A DNA stretch of 64,000 nt, taken from Magicicada septendecula. Its lineage: Eukaryota > Arthropoda > Insecta > Hemiptera > Cicadidae. Positions 38,842-48,780 of the stretch are shown here, in pieces. The stretch's first letter is position 1, and every line of letters starts with the position of its first letter. Below the pieces are notes generated by a model that was given only the letters and a program-made list of their open reading frames with translations, ran no database searches and was not told the origin of the DNA. Where the stretch lies: NCBI GenBank assembly GCA_034769895.1, contig CM068367.1:316571986-316635985 (forward strand), in the 5' to 3' direction. The translations under genes were made by a program, and so were the position numbers.

Positions 38842-39720
38842 TGTTAGAATGACAATAAAAGCAAAATCAATTACTTGCTCGCTTGAAGAACATTAGAATA
38901 CTGATACAAAGTTAGAAAATAAGCAACATTTTATATGCAGTGCGTGAAAGTTAGCCTGCACGAGACTCGAAGGTGAACGCGGGCAGCGATCATCGCTCCA
39001 CTTATACTACCTATGACGTCTGCGTGCGCAGCTGTCTGCTCCCACTACTGTGCTTTATTTCATACCGACCAATTGACGACATCAATCCCCACTACGGTTG
39101 CGCGCGCAGCTATCACTGAGGAAGTGAAATGCAGCGCGACAAACTAACATTCTTGCTTCAGATATGGACGTGCACACATATTCTTTTGCAAGCCGATTAA
39201 AAAGCTTTTATAACATCCATCGTCGAGGTAACATTAAATTTTACGTTCGTATATTTCCGAATGCGAACGTGAGATTTTTTGATCAGCCAAAGACGGGTTT
39301 ATTTACGAAGGCGATGGTGATGTTGTAAGATGCTGCAAGTGAAAAGTACGAATTATGGATTGGATGGTGGGTGATGATCCCGTCCAAGTCCATAAGGCGT
39401 CACTGCCCACATGCAATTTCGTTCGTGAACACTTGTAAAAGTCGACGCACGCAAAAAGGGCTCTTTTCAGAGCCGACATAAACTCATGTACAAACATACC
39501 CGTTTGGGTAGTACTAGTAGTACTCTGTGTTAGTACTATACTAGTACTAGTAGTACTACTACTTAATGTGTGTAAACAGTTCAATGTCTGACTAATGGTG
39601 CCCATGATAAAAAAAAAAAAAAAATAAAAAAAAAAATTTCATAAACATTATACACCTATACACTTTAAATATCATGACAGTTTCGAAGCTGTATCACTTG
39701 CATCACAGATCGATGACACA
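38842..39720. promoter_or_regulatory. Divergent intergenic region between PolB and the plus-strand gene block
   Basis: Separates the minus-strand PolB from the plus-strand genes and so should hold both promoters. It contains GC-rich patches (gcgcgcagctatcact) and a run of gtactagtagtac palindromes (39510-39562). A Ser/Thr-rich minus-strand frame lies at 39303-39605 and is probably not a gene. Confidence 0.45.
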
Positions 39721-40347
39721 ATGGATATCTATCGATACGACGATGGGAAACATTTCACACTATCAAAACCGTTACGAAGCGCGATACGCTCCAACTTGTG
39801 TTCCATGTATTTTGTGAAGAAAAAACGATTTTGTGGTAACTACTGTACACATTATAAGTTTGGTGTTGACAGATATCACGGACGTTGTTGGCGTCACATA
39901 AAGAAACGTAGCGGTTATCTGCCACCGATCGTGCTCTTGATGATAATCTCCGATCGTATACACAACAAGTCACGATGGCTTCACTTTATCGAAGAGTGTG
40001 ATCGAAACAATGTACCGATTGAACTAGTGGTTTACGAAAAGAATATGTTCAAGTGTACCGTACGTCACGCGTGGAATTTTATTTCACGTTTCCGACCGAT
40101 TCCTGAACTGTATCATGCCGTTCAACGTGTTCACGGCTTACACGATTCACACGGACGAATGAACTATGCGACTGTGTACACAGACATGCTCGCCTACGGA
40201 AGTTCAATCCCACACGCTTTGTCTTGCACTGTCATTACGGAGCGCACTATTCCGATACGTACACCGATTGAAATATACAGAAGCGCGGTTATGATAGCGC
40301 CAAAGTGCGCAGTGGACGTAAGTGTGCAGTGCCTAGCTACAACGTAA
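39721..40347 (+). CDS. Uncharacterised Polinton early protein
   Basis: 208 residues from ATG 39721. Basic, with clustered Cys/His (CGNYCTHYKF, HGRCWRH) in residues 35-60 that could bind zinc, then IPIELVVYE-type and CTVRHAWNFISRFRP segments. I do not recognise a function, although similar proteins seem to occur next to PolB in insect Polintons (recalled, not searched). The last 30 codons may be out of frame, because the next frame (from about 40305) overlaps it and continues in the same style. Confidence 0.5.
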   Translation: MDIYRYDDGKHFTLSKPLRSAIRSNLCSMYFVKKKRFCGNYCTHYKFGVDRYHGRCWRHIKKRSGYLPPIVLLMIISDRIHNKSRWLHFIEECDRNNVPIELVVYEKNMFKCTVRHAWNFISRFRPIPELYHAVQRVHGLHDSHGRMNYATVYTDMLAYGSSIPHALSCTVITERTIPIRTPIEIYRSAVMIAPKCAVDVSVQCLATT

Positions 40348-40945
40348 GTTTTGACGTGCACGGCCCACCATCTTCGTTACCGACACTAGCGAGAGGGAAA
40401 CAGTTCACATTGGTGAACAACAAGGCGCAGGGATTGTTTTCGGTAGCCTTTCTGAAGGAAGCATTGCCTACACTCCGCAAGTATTGTGAATACTTCGGTC
40501 TGCAGTATTCACATGAAAAAGGGTACACAGTGAAAGACCGACGTTTATACGAACATGGCAACAGTGCACGGGCGCTATGGCAGACGAGTTTTGGTTGTTG
40601 AACTCGCATCTTATACACCTGCATATGGAGTCGAGAAGCCATCGTCCGATCACAGAACTCAAAGCTAAACACATGTGCGAGCATCTACCCGTGAACGATA
40701 ACGTCATAGTCGCGGAAATGCACGAGTATCGCGCCAACGTTATACGCAGCGTCATGTTCAAAGACATGAATTCCGTCAAGACCGTAAGAGCGTTGGACAC
40801 GAAACAACACGCGCTCATGAGATATTACATCGGTATGAGCCTCGTGCGTAATGGATGTATGAAAATCAGTTTAGCGCATGTTTTAACGTACTTACGCAAA
40901 CACAAGAAGAACGCTTTGTTTTTCCGTTCGGTCGAGATGATATAA
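40305..40945 (+). pseudogene. Uncharacterised Polinton protein, frame-broken
   Basis: Two overlapping frames, 40305-40601 and 40577-40945, which look like one gene with a frame change near 40585. The first part has ARGKQFTLVNNKAQGLFSVA and a Tyr-rich helix. The second has a regular pattern of hydrophobic and basic residues ending in ALFFRSVEMI. No known domain recognised. Possibly continuous with the preceding frame. Confidence 0.4.
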
Positions 40946-41014
40946 CTGGATGTGGAGTGGAGATCTTACTACAGTCACGCGATGGAAAGCAGACGTACCA
41001 GAACGGTACTGAGG

Positions 41015-42047
41015 AGAGTTACGTTCAGCACTGAGTCAACGCTTTACCACGTTCCAGCGTATTGTGAATCACGGTTCGCACGACATGAGAATGAAACGAC
41101 AGGTGAAGAATATACAGCAGAGCGTTCGCAAGACTATCGCGAGGGAGTTGCACAGACCGATAAGAAGGAATTTTCCGAGACGTGCGGTGGAGTTAAAGGG
41201 ACTTCACGACTTGTACCAAGCGGACCTGGTAGAGATAATACCGCACGCGAAGGTGAACAAGGGATTCAAGTACCTTATGACGATCATTAACGCGTTTAGC
41301 AAGTACGCGTACGCTGTTCCGTTGAAAAGGAAGACGGGTGTAGAGGTCGCACGAGCTCTGGAACCGATTCTTCGTGCTAATAAAATGAAATATCTGTAGA
41401 CAGACAACGGGAAAGTGTACTATAGCAGTAGCGTACAAAAATTGCTGAGCAGATACGGTATCACACTCTATTCCACGTATAGTGAAAAAAAGGCCTCCAT
41501 TGTGGAACGTTTTAACCGTACGTTGAAAACGCACATGTATCGTGCGTTCAGTGAACAAGGTCATTACTGTTGGTTGGATATGTTACCGGAACTAGTCAAC
41601 ACGTACAACAACAGCGTGCACAGAACGATTGGAATGAAACCGCGTCAGGTGAACGAATCCAACGAACGTACAGTGCTACAACGGATTCGTGAGAACACGG
41701 CGAGGAGCATCGTTTATAAACGACCGAAATTCAAAGTAGACGATCGTGTGCGTATAAGCAAACACAAAATGACATTCGCCAAGGGATTCACACCAAATTG
41801 GACAAACGAGATATTTCTCGTTCATTCCGTGCGTACCGGCAGCGTACCCATCACCTATTCGGTAAAGGATCATACAGGAGAAGTGTTGAAAGGTGATTTT
41901 TATGAACACGAAATCAGTAAATCGAACGTTGGTGACGTGTACTTGGTAGAAAAGATTGTGCAACGTAAAGGCGATCGTGTGAAAGTCAGGTGGTTAGGAT
42001 TCGATGGTAAACACGATCCGTAGATACACAAGAAGAACTTGCTATAA
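41015..42047 (+). pseudogene. int: Polinton integrase (rve, DDE) with C-terminal chromodomain
   Basis: Retroviral-type integrase that inserts the element and makes 6-bp duplications. Catalytic residues are present: Asp in YQADLVEI (41223), Asp in TDNG (41403) and Glu in ASIVERFNRTLK (41505). An SH3-like segment (KVDDRVRISKHK) follows, then a chromodomain (VYLVEKIVQRKGDRVKVRWLGF) that may steer it to chromatin. In-frame TAG at 41397-41399, immediately before the second Asp, and TAG at 42021-42023 in the chromodomain. No clear N-terminal HHCC zinc finger is seen. The start is uncertain; the frame opens after 41015 without an ATG before 41085. Confidence 0.9.
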
Positions 42048-42086
42048 CAACTATTCGACTCATGGAAATAGAACCAGTATCCATCG

Positions 42087-42530
42087 ATGCGTTATGATGA
42101 CAACATGCACACTGTGTACAGTGTAAAAGACATTGTGTCGCATCCTGGTTACGATGAGTACATCGTGAACACGACTGCAAACGACGTTGAACGCATGCGC
42201 AGGATCTTGACAGTGCACGAGTACTGGCAACGGGTTATCAATCGTGTAAAGAGATTCCGTCTTAACGAAATAGTACCAAGTGGCACCGGATTCGATCACT
42301 ACAAAGAATGTGTTTGGTCGGATCCGAACTGTGAAACGGGTCCGGACACTTGTGTATGCAGTTACATATCTACCGACTGCTGCAATATAGTGCGACAATT
42401 AAATAGACTGTGCACGGAACGACAAAATGAAAATATTGCAACAAGCGCACAGATTAAAAACAAAGGACGTGGACTATTCGAAATTGTGCGGCGATGGTGG
42501 TGGAGGTGGTTGTGGCAGAAAAAAACGTAA
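42087..42530 (+). CDS. Uncharacterised Polinton protein
   Basis: 147 residues from ATG 42087. Residues 60-115 are Cys-rich (ECVWSDPNCETG, CVCSYISTDCCNIV). The last 35 codons overlap the ATPase start in another frame and are low complexity (RRWWWRWLWQ), so the true end is probably earlier or the frame has changed. No family recognised. Confidence 0.4.
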   Translation: MRYDDNMHTVYSVKDIVSHPGYDEYIVNTTANDVERMRRILTVHEYWQRVINRVKRFRLNEIVPSGTGFDHYKECVWSDPNCETGPDTCVCSYISTDCCNIVRQLNRLCTERQNENIATSAQIKNKGRGLFEIVRRWWWRWLWQKKT

Positions 42531-43155
42531 ACACGGACGTCTTCTGCCCGATACCGTTCGTTCGATCATCTGCGGGCCTTCCGCGTGTGGAAGACTAACG
42601 TCATGTTCAACCTGTTGTTCGATGTAAACGGATTGAGATTCGTGAACTTATACGTGTTTTCTAAATCACTATTTCAACCCAAATATCAGATGCTGGAGAC
42701 CCTGATGACAACTTTCCAACGAAGGAATGGGTTATCACGCCTACAACGATAACGAAGAGGTACCGCCTCCCGATGAGTTCGATCCTGATTCTATTATGGT
42801 GTTCGATGACGTGTCTTGTGAAAGACAACACAATATACGCAAGTATTTCTCTATGGGACGACACAGCGGTGTGGACGCGTTTTACCTTTGTCAGACGTAC
42901 AGTCAAGTGCCAAAACAGTTGGTTCGTGACAATGCCAATTTAATAGTATTGTTCAAACAGGACGATCGCAACTTGAAGCATGTGTACAACGATCACGTCA
43001 ACACGGACATGAAATATGACACGTTTAAGAACATGTGCGCTGAAGCGTGGAAAGATCGTTACGGCTTTCTCGTTGTGGACAAGGATTCTTCTATCGACAC
43101 CGGCAGGTACAGAATCGGTTTCGATCGTTTCATAGTAGTCGCACCTAACGATTAA
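42427..43155 (+). pseudogene. FtsK/HerA-type genome packaging ATPase
   Basis: Would pump DNA into capsids. A Gly-rich and basic N-terminus (GDGGGGGCGRKKRKHGRLLPD) precedes the P-loop IICGPSACG at 42574-42591. The frame changes directly after this, cutting the loop before its Lys/Ser-Thr end. A second frame change lies near 42720. Walker B IMVFDDVSCE is at 42793-42822, followed by GVDAFYLCQTYSQVPKQLV, a conserved sensor-type segment, and RDNANLIVLFKQDD. Placed after the integrase, as in other Polintons. Confidence 0.9.
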
Positions 43156-43236
43156 ACAAAAAAAAGTTGTCAAACGTTTAGCTAAATACACGTCCTGCTG
43201 TCAACGACTTTAGTTGTCGTACTGCCGTTTATCGAG

Positions 43237-44248
43237 ATGGACGACAAGAAAAAACGATTAGCACGTGATATCGACACGATCAGTGATGACATACGGAAGA
43301 AATACCGTGCGTTAAAACATGGTATTCGTGAAGAAGAAGCAACGTTATCCAAAAGTTACAAACCGATTCTGGAACCGTTACAAAATATTTCGCAAGCGTT
43401 GCTTGAAAAAAAAACGTAAAACAACAAATGAAAAGCCGATAAGAGTAAAAAGATGAAACGTGAAGAAGAAGAGGAAGAGGAAGAAGAGGATCCGATGGAT
43501 GCAATTAGTAAGATCGATGTAGGAACCGTCTTTCCTGAAAACACCTGTGATAGCCGAAACATCGGGTGATGACGATGAGGACGATCCTAGTCTCAACATT
43601 GAAAAAATGTTAGACACACCGGAAGGAAGACGTGAAGCGCGTAGATATTTTCAGGACAAATACGACAGTGAATCGTTAGCGAACAAGTACATGCGTATGA
43701 TCGTTTCGTCTGAACGCGATCGTCTGATGGACTATATGTACGGTGTAAGACATGAAAACGGAAAATGGATGATTGGTGATTCACCGTTCGAAATCGAAAC
43801 GGACGATACGATTCTTATGAACGGTAAACGATACAAAGGTACAGCAGGACTCTACGAACTTGTATTCATGAAGCATCCTAAAGAAAGTGTTTACAACGAA
43901 TCAGATCTGAAAGCGTACAAAGATATACTGCGTAACACCAACGCGCACAAGCAGTATTACTTAGCGAACGCACAGGTGAACGCGAACAGAAGTGTAAAGT
44001 ATAAACGAATAATATCACAACTATTTCCGCCGAAACGTACAGGACAGGGACATAATAATATCGATACATCGTGTATGACGCTAACAAGAAAAAAAGACAA
44101 AATCGATTACGTGCGCTGGGACGATCCGAACGAACTGGTGGACAGATTGCGACTGTTAATGGCATCACAGCGTGTTGGAAACAGCGGGCACACGAACGAA
44201 ATCGTCTCCATAGTGGAAGAACTACGTGAAGCCGACATAATCGTATAA
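43237..44248 (+). pseudogene. Polinton coiled-coil/core-like protein, frame-broken
   Basis: Three registers make one gene. 43237-43419 is Lys/Glu coiled coil. About 43441-43530 is an acidic run (EEEEEEEEEDPMDAISKI). 43547-44248 is a conserved domain with MYGVRHENGKWMIGDS, NGKRYKGTAGLYELVF, DILRNTNAHK and a C-terminal DYVRWDDPNELVDRLRLL and EIVSIVEELREADII. This architecture is common in animal Polintons and adintoviruses and matches what I recall as DUF8207; its role is unknown, possibly a virion core or DNA-binding protein. Frame changes occur near the A9 run at 43406-43414, near 43445 and near 43530. Confidence 0.75.
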
Positions 44249-44335
44249 CAACCCTATTCGATTCCGAAAGCCGATAAAGTATAAATAATACTGTCGTACA
44301 CGCACCGGGGACATTCCACGTTTGGTTGTGACAAC

Positions 44336-45942
44336 ATGGATATCGTGCTACTGTTTATTATCATGTGCACAAGTGCCGTTGTCGCATCGAGCGTTAACGC
44401 TAACGATGTAGATTTCGCTATAGATTATTTGGTGCGATACGGATACGTGCCCGACGATAGTTTACGACTCACGGACAACGCCACCATCGATATGGACGCC
44501 TACCTTCGCACGTTTCAAGTGAATTACAATTTAACCGTAAATGGAGAATTGAACAATGAAACGATGAATCTGATGCGTGCGCGGAGATGTGGTAACGAAG
44601 ATTTCGTGTCGTACACCTTACGAACACCGTGGGCCAAGAGACGTCTGTCGTGGCGATTCTTTCAGGGTAGCGCCAGTGCTATAGAAGCGTCGCGACAAGC
44701 GTTCGCTGTATGGCGGAAACATTCGAATCTGGAATTCGAATATCGACCCAACGACATAAACGCAGACATGGTCATCGCTATGAAATATTTTAAACACAGG
44801 TGTCTGATTTCCAGGTGCGCGATCTGCAGGTACGATTTGGACGGACGAGGAGGTATACTCGCTCACGCTTACTACCCGCCCGATTTACCGTATAACACTA
44901 CTGAAATACACATGGACTGCTACGAATCGTGGAATTATACGAATGCAACCGAAATACCGGACGATCAGACCAGTTTTCTTCAGGTGCTAACGCATGAAAT
45001 CGGACACGCGTTAGGACTGTCTCATTCCCTCGAGGGAGATTCGATCATGTACCCGTTCTACGTACCACGCTCAGTTTTCTTCAGGTGCTAACGCATGAAA
45101 TCGGACACGCGTTAGGACTGTCTCATTCCCTCGAGAGGGATTCGATCATATACCCGTTCTACGTACCACGCTCGGACGGTCCGTTCGACCTGAGAGACGA
45201 CGATATAAGAGGCATTGAACGCTTGTACGGGAAGCCGCCGCCGCCGCCCGCTACGACGACGACACCGACAACGAACGAGACCGCGCGGACGACAACGGAT
45301 TTATGTCGATTAAAGAACGTTAATCAATTTTTAATAATCAACAGACATCTGTATATTGTGCACGATAACTTTTTGTGGACATTGGATCTCGAGTCGAAGC
45401 GATCGGGTGGGAGTCCGCTTCTGTTGACGGATTGGTTGACTTTCTTACCGCTGACGTTCACCAACGTTTCGGCGATGTACCAGAGACCGCAGACCGAAGA
45501 AGTGGTGCTTTTCATAGACAACTATGTATACATGTTTGATATACAGTCTGCAGGCAGTGAACGGGTATCCGCGTTCAATCACAACGCTCGGTGTTCGCAC
45601 GATGACGAAAATAAACGCTGCAATACACACGTACACGGGTCGAACCCTTCTGTTGTACAACGATATGTATTACGGTGAGATAGACGAGTGCACGTTCACG
45701 ATCAAGAAACACGGATATGTTAAAGATCGTTTTGTGGCTTACCAGAAGCCGTTGATAGTGCGTTCCGATACATCGACGGAAAAATTTATTTCTTCAAAGA
45801 CACATGCGTATACGTGTACGATGAATTTCTAAATACGATCGTAAAAGGAAAACATAACGACGGACTCTCCGTTGTCGGAATAAAATGCATAGACAGTACG
45901 ATCGTATCAAAACTAATCGATTTATTACGTGAATACGTATAA
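44336..45942 (+). pseudogene. Secreted matrix metalloproteinase with hemopexin tail (Polinton cargo)
   Basis: ATG 44336. Residues 1-20 form a signal peptide. The propeptide carries a cysteine-switch-like RRCGNED (Cys85), and the catalytic domain follows WAKRRLSWRF. Zinc/calcium features are LDGRGGILAHAYYPP and HEIGHALGLSH (His220, Glu221, His224, His230) with Met-turn SIMYP. A Pro/Thr-rich hinge (PPPPPATTTTPTT) and a hemopexin-like domain run to the stop at 45940-45942. Family members cut extracellular matrix. Unusual: three cysteines just before the LDG loop (RCLISRCAICRY). Breaks: a 101-bp tandem duplication (44971-45071 and 45072-45172) repeats the zinc motif and shifts the frame, with further frame changes near 45560 and 45760. 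It lies between core-like and fibre genes on the same strand, so it is cargo rather than host flank. Confidence 0.9.
44971..45172 (+). repeat. 101-bp tandem duplication in the metalloproteinase
   Basis: cagttttcttcaggtgctaa starts both copies (44971, 45072). The copies differ at cctcgaggga/cctcgagagg and catgta/catata. 101 is not a multiple of three, so one copy is out of frame. Confidence 0.95.
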
Positions 45943-45979
45943 ATGCCGTGCACAACGAACGAGACGCATCATTCACGAG

Positions 45980-46839
45980 ATGAGCGTCGACAAGTTTGGC
46001 AGACACCAGAGCGCTGTCAGAGCGCGAAGGGAGACGCGACGCAGTCTGCGAGAGGATATTGGTATCACAATGACCGAGGACGGACACTTCGACGTAGCGG
46101 GAAAAAAATACATAACTTGGGTGAACCGCGCGATGATAGCGATGCCGTTCCACTGCGATTCGTGCGCGACCATTGTCTGTTAGCTGACGATCCGCCGACG
46201 ACGCAAGGAATAGATGAGAAAGGTCGTAAGCTCGTCAAGGTCGGCGCTCCTGTCGATCTCGGGGACGCCGTCAACAAGCAGTACGTAGACTACTCGTGCT
46301 TACGTTTCACAGAGTTGGCACCGAACAAGAAAAACGGGGCTGTCGTCGACGCACGGGACCATCGCATACAGTCTCTGAGGGAACCGATTCGTGCGAGAGA
46401 CGCTGCGACCAAAATATACGTGGACTCGAAGATCATACCGAAGGATACGAACTCTAACCTAATGGTCGGCAACGTGCGGATAACACAGTTAGCTCCACCC
46501 ATGAACAACAAAGACGCAGTGAATTTGGAATTTTTTAACCGACACACGATCACCGCGGTAAACGATGCTTATTTTAACGCACAAGGAAAAACCATTCTAT
46601 ACGTTGGCGATGGTGGCGCACGGGCTACGGATGCAGTGAACGCACGTCAATTGGAGGACGTGAAGCGGTACGCGAAGAGCGAAACGTACAAACTCGCAAA
46701 AGTGTTCCAACGTCGTTGGGAGAAAGAGGTATCGTATATCTATAAATTGCATAAACGCGCAGCGCGTACTTCACTTGGTGCCGAAGAGGCAGACTTACTA
46801 CTAATGAACAAGGCGGAGACGAACGTGTTGATTAAGTGA
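45980..46839 (+). pseudogene. Fibre-like protein with DAVN repeats
   Basis: Best start is ATG 45980 (MSVDKFGRHQSAVRARRE), 38 bases after the metalloproteinase stop; the frame changes near 46105 into the one ending at 46839. The body repeats a 40-50-residue unit: a Leu/Pro turn, then Asp-Ala and a Tyr-Val-Asp-like end (LGEPRDDSDAV, VGAPVDLGDAVNKQYVD, LREPIRARDAATKIYVD, LAPPMNNKDAVNLEFF, GARATDAVNARQL). Such repeats occur in trimeric phage and viral fibres and in bacterial trimeric stalks. A spike or receptor-binding role is inferred. The C-terminus is Lys/Arg-rich coiled coil. Confidence 0.7.
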
Positions 46840-46909
46840 TCTGGACAAATCCAATGACGAGCAAGATTGGAGATCTCTTTATCGAGAGCAACCGAAACAG
46901 TAGTCATGT

Positions 46910-47459
46910 ATGAACTACGTAGCCGTGTTGATAAAAAAAGGGGGGGCGTGGTCTTATCGGAAAAATAGTTAAAAGCGCAGTACCATTCGTCGCGAAGTCA
47001 GTACCTACACTGATCAATCGAGCGGTGGACGTATTACCGGTAGAACTACATCTGCCTGGCTACAGGTTCTGCGGACCCGGAACGAAACTAGAGGAGAGAT
47101 TGAGTCGTGGTGATCGAGGAATCAACGAGTTGGACGAAGCCTGTCGTGAACACGATATCGCTTACAGCAAGTACAAGGACAACGAACGACGAGGTGTAGC
47201 GGATCGTGTGCTAGCCGGTAAAGCGTGGGAACGAGTGAAAGCTTTGAATTCAGGCATCAGTGAAAGAGCGTACGCGGCAGCCGTAGCAGCATCGATGAAG
47301 GCGAAATCTGCGTTAGGCAGCGGGCTATGCTGTAGTGGTGGTGGTGGTGTGCGTAAACGTCGACGTCGCACCAGACGATGCAAGTCGGTTCGACGCACGA
47401 TAATCAGGAAGAGGAGGAGGACGACGACGACGGGGACAGGAAAACGACGAAGGTGGTAA
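46910..47459 (+). pseudogene. Phospholipase A2 minor capsid-like protein
   Basis: Parvovirus-VP1-type PLA2 core: calcium loop YRFCGPGTK (about 47061-47087) and catalytic DEACREHDIAY with the His-Asp pair (47151-47156). Then an Ala/Lys helix, a Gly patch and a very basic C-terminus (KRRRRTRRCKSVRR) that may bind DNA or act as a nuclear signal. Such PLA2 domains help parvoviruses and adintoviruses breach endosomal membranes. The likely ATG 46910 is in a different register from the PLA2; the change falls in the AAAAAAAGGGGGGG run at 46936-46949. Between the two is a hydrophobic segment (SAVPFVAKSVPTLI). Confidence 0.85.
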
Positions 47460-47487
47460 AAAGGCTTCAGGACTCTACCTTCGACCG

Positions 47488-47872
47488 TACCGAAAAAACT
47501 AATCAAAATACCCGTGCATCCGTTGTCCGATCGTGATCTTTATGAGTACACGAAACGATTGCGTATACCTTATTTCAGAGGTGTGTACATGCGCGACGCA
47601 CTTCCTAGTACATCACCGTGGGAGAACGAAAGTGCGATCGTGAATCTGGACGACGCAACGGACCGGGCACGCACTGGGTATGCTACAAGAAGCGAGGCGG
47701 TAGAGTCTGGTACTTTGACGGATTCGGCAATCTGCGTCCTCCTGTCGAGCTAATACGGTACTTTGGATCGAACGTGACCGATGTTCATTACAATTACATG
47801 CGAAAACAGCCGTCGGATACAGTCATCTGCGGACATTTATGTTTAGAGTTTTTGACATCGAACGATCAGTAA
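47488..47872 (+). pseudogene. Adenain-type cysteine protease
   Basis: Capsid maturation protease family C5. First register (47514-47753): HPLSDRDLYEYTKRLRIPYF and RGVYMRDALP. Second register (to 47872): GTHWVCYKK with catalytic His (47672), YFDGFGNLRPP with the acidic residue, and VICGHLCLEFL with catalytic Cys (47828). The frame change is near 47660. The start is unclear; an upstream in-frame segment (VPKKLIKIP) may belong to the N-terminus. It ends 8 bases before the penton-like gene. Confidence 0.88.
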
Positions 47873-47880
47873 ACTACAAG

Positions 47881-48588
47881 ATGTCTTCGCTTACGGTCAC
47901 CGTCACAGGAACGGATCCGAGCGCAGTGGTTTGTGACTTTTTTCCACCGCTTGAATTGACGGACGGTGAATGGTACGCAGGACTGCTGGACTTTACCACG
48001 TACAACTCTATACCGAACGTGGAGAGTGGAAAAAACAACGTCTTTCCCGTACTAAAGGGAGCACGTAAAACGTTAGACCCTGTCAATATACCGACCGGCG
48101 TGTATGAAATCAATGATATTGAAACGTACCTGAAAAAAGAACTAGCAGACCCGAAATTTTCTCTACGACCCAACAACAACACATTGAAATGTGAAATTTA
48201 TTGTTCATACGATATCGATTTCGGATGTACGGAACACACGATCGGTACCATGTTGGATTTTTCCAAGAGCCGCAATTTAGAAGCGTATAAATTACACACG
48301 TCGGACGCGCCTGTAAACATTAACAAAGTGAACGTTTTGGAGATAAGGTGTAACGCTGTACAAGGTTCATACAAGGCGTGACGACGAAACGAGCATATAT
48401 TGCACTCGTTCTATCCAACGGTTGAGCCAGGATTCAAGATAGTCGAAACGCCTAGAAACGTCATTTATTTTCCGCTTAACGTACTACACTTGCGTAACGT
48501 TACAGTGTCCGTACACGATCAGGACGGTGATATCGTGAATTTTCAAGGGGAAGTCATCACCGCACGTATACATTTGAAACGTGTGTAG
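47881..48588 (+). pseudogene. Penton-like minor capsid protein
   Basis: ATG 47881. Residues 1-60 (VVCDFFPPLELTDGEWYAGLLDF, YNSIPNVE) and the C-terminal block (FYPTVEPGFKIVETPRN, FPLNVLHLRNVTVSVHD, NFQGEVITARIHLK) are typical of the Polinton single jelly-roll vertex protein. One in-frame TGA (48379-48381) splits it; the frame is otherwise continuous. About 235 codons, matching the family. Confidence 0.88.
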
Positions 48589-48593
48589 TAATC

Positions 48594-48779
48594 ATGGCAA
48601 TTTATTTCACCGAAACCTCCATGATGAAGAGCGGTGGTAGCGACGGCTCGCACTGCAAGATAAAAGAGGACAACACTTTTGGAAAAGGTATCAGTAGACG
48701 TTCGTCGTTGACACGATTAACAGCAACTAACCGACGCTACCTGATTTCACTAGGATTCAAACTCAAGAGAAACAAGTAA
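48594..48779 (+). CDS. Small basic Polinton protein
   Basis: 61 residues, intact. Ends with LTATNRRYLISLGFKLKRNK, a pattern that recurs in small proteins encoded between penton and major capsid genes of arthropod Polintons (recalled). Only 5 bases from the penton stop and one base before the major capsid ATG. Function unknown; a minor virion component is likely from its position. Confidence 0.65.
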   Translation: MAIYFTETSMMKSGGSDGSHCKIKEDNTFGKGISRRSSLTRLTATNRRYLISLGFKLKRNK

Positions 48780-48780
48780 C

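Noticed and set aside
39303..39605. Minus-strand Ser/Thr-rich frame upstream of PolB
   Set aside because: Low complexity caused by the gtactagtagtac repeats; lies in the divergent promoter region and shows no domain.
40952..41290. 112-residue frame overlapping the integrase start
   Set aside because: Overlaps the integrase in another register and has random composition.
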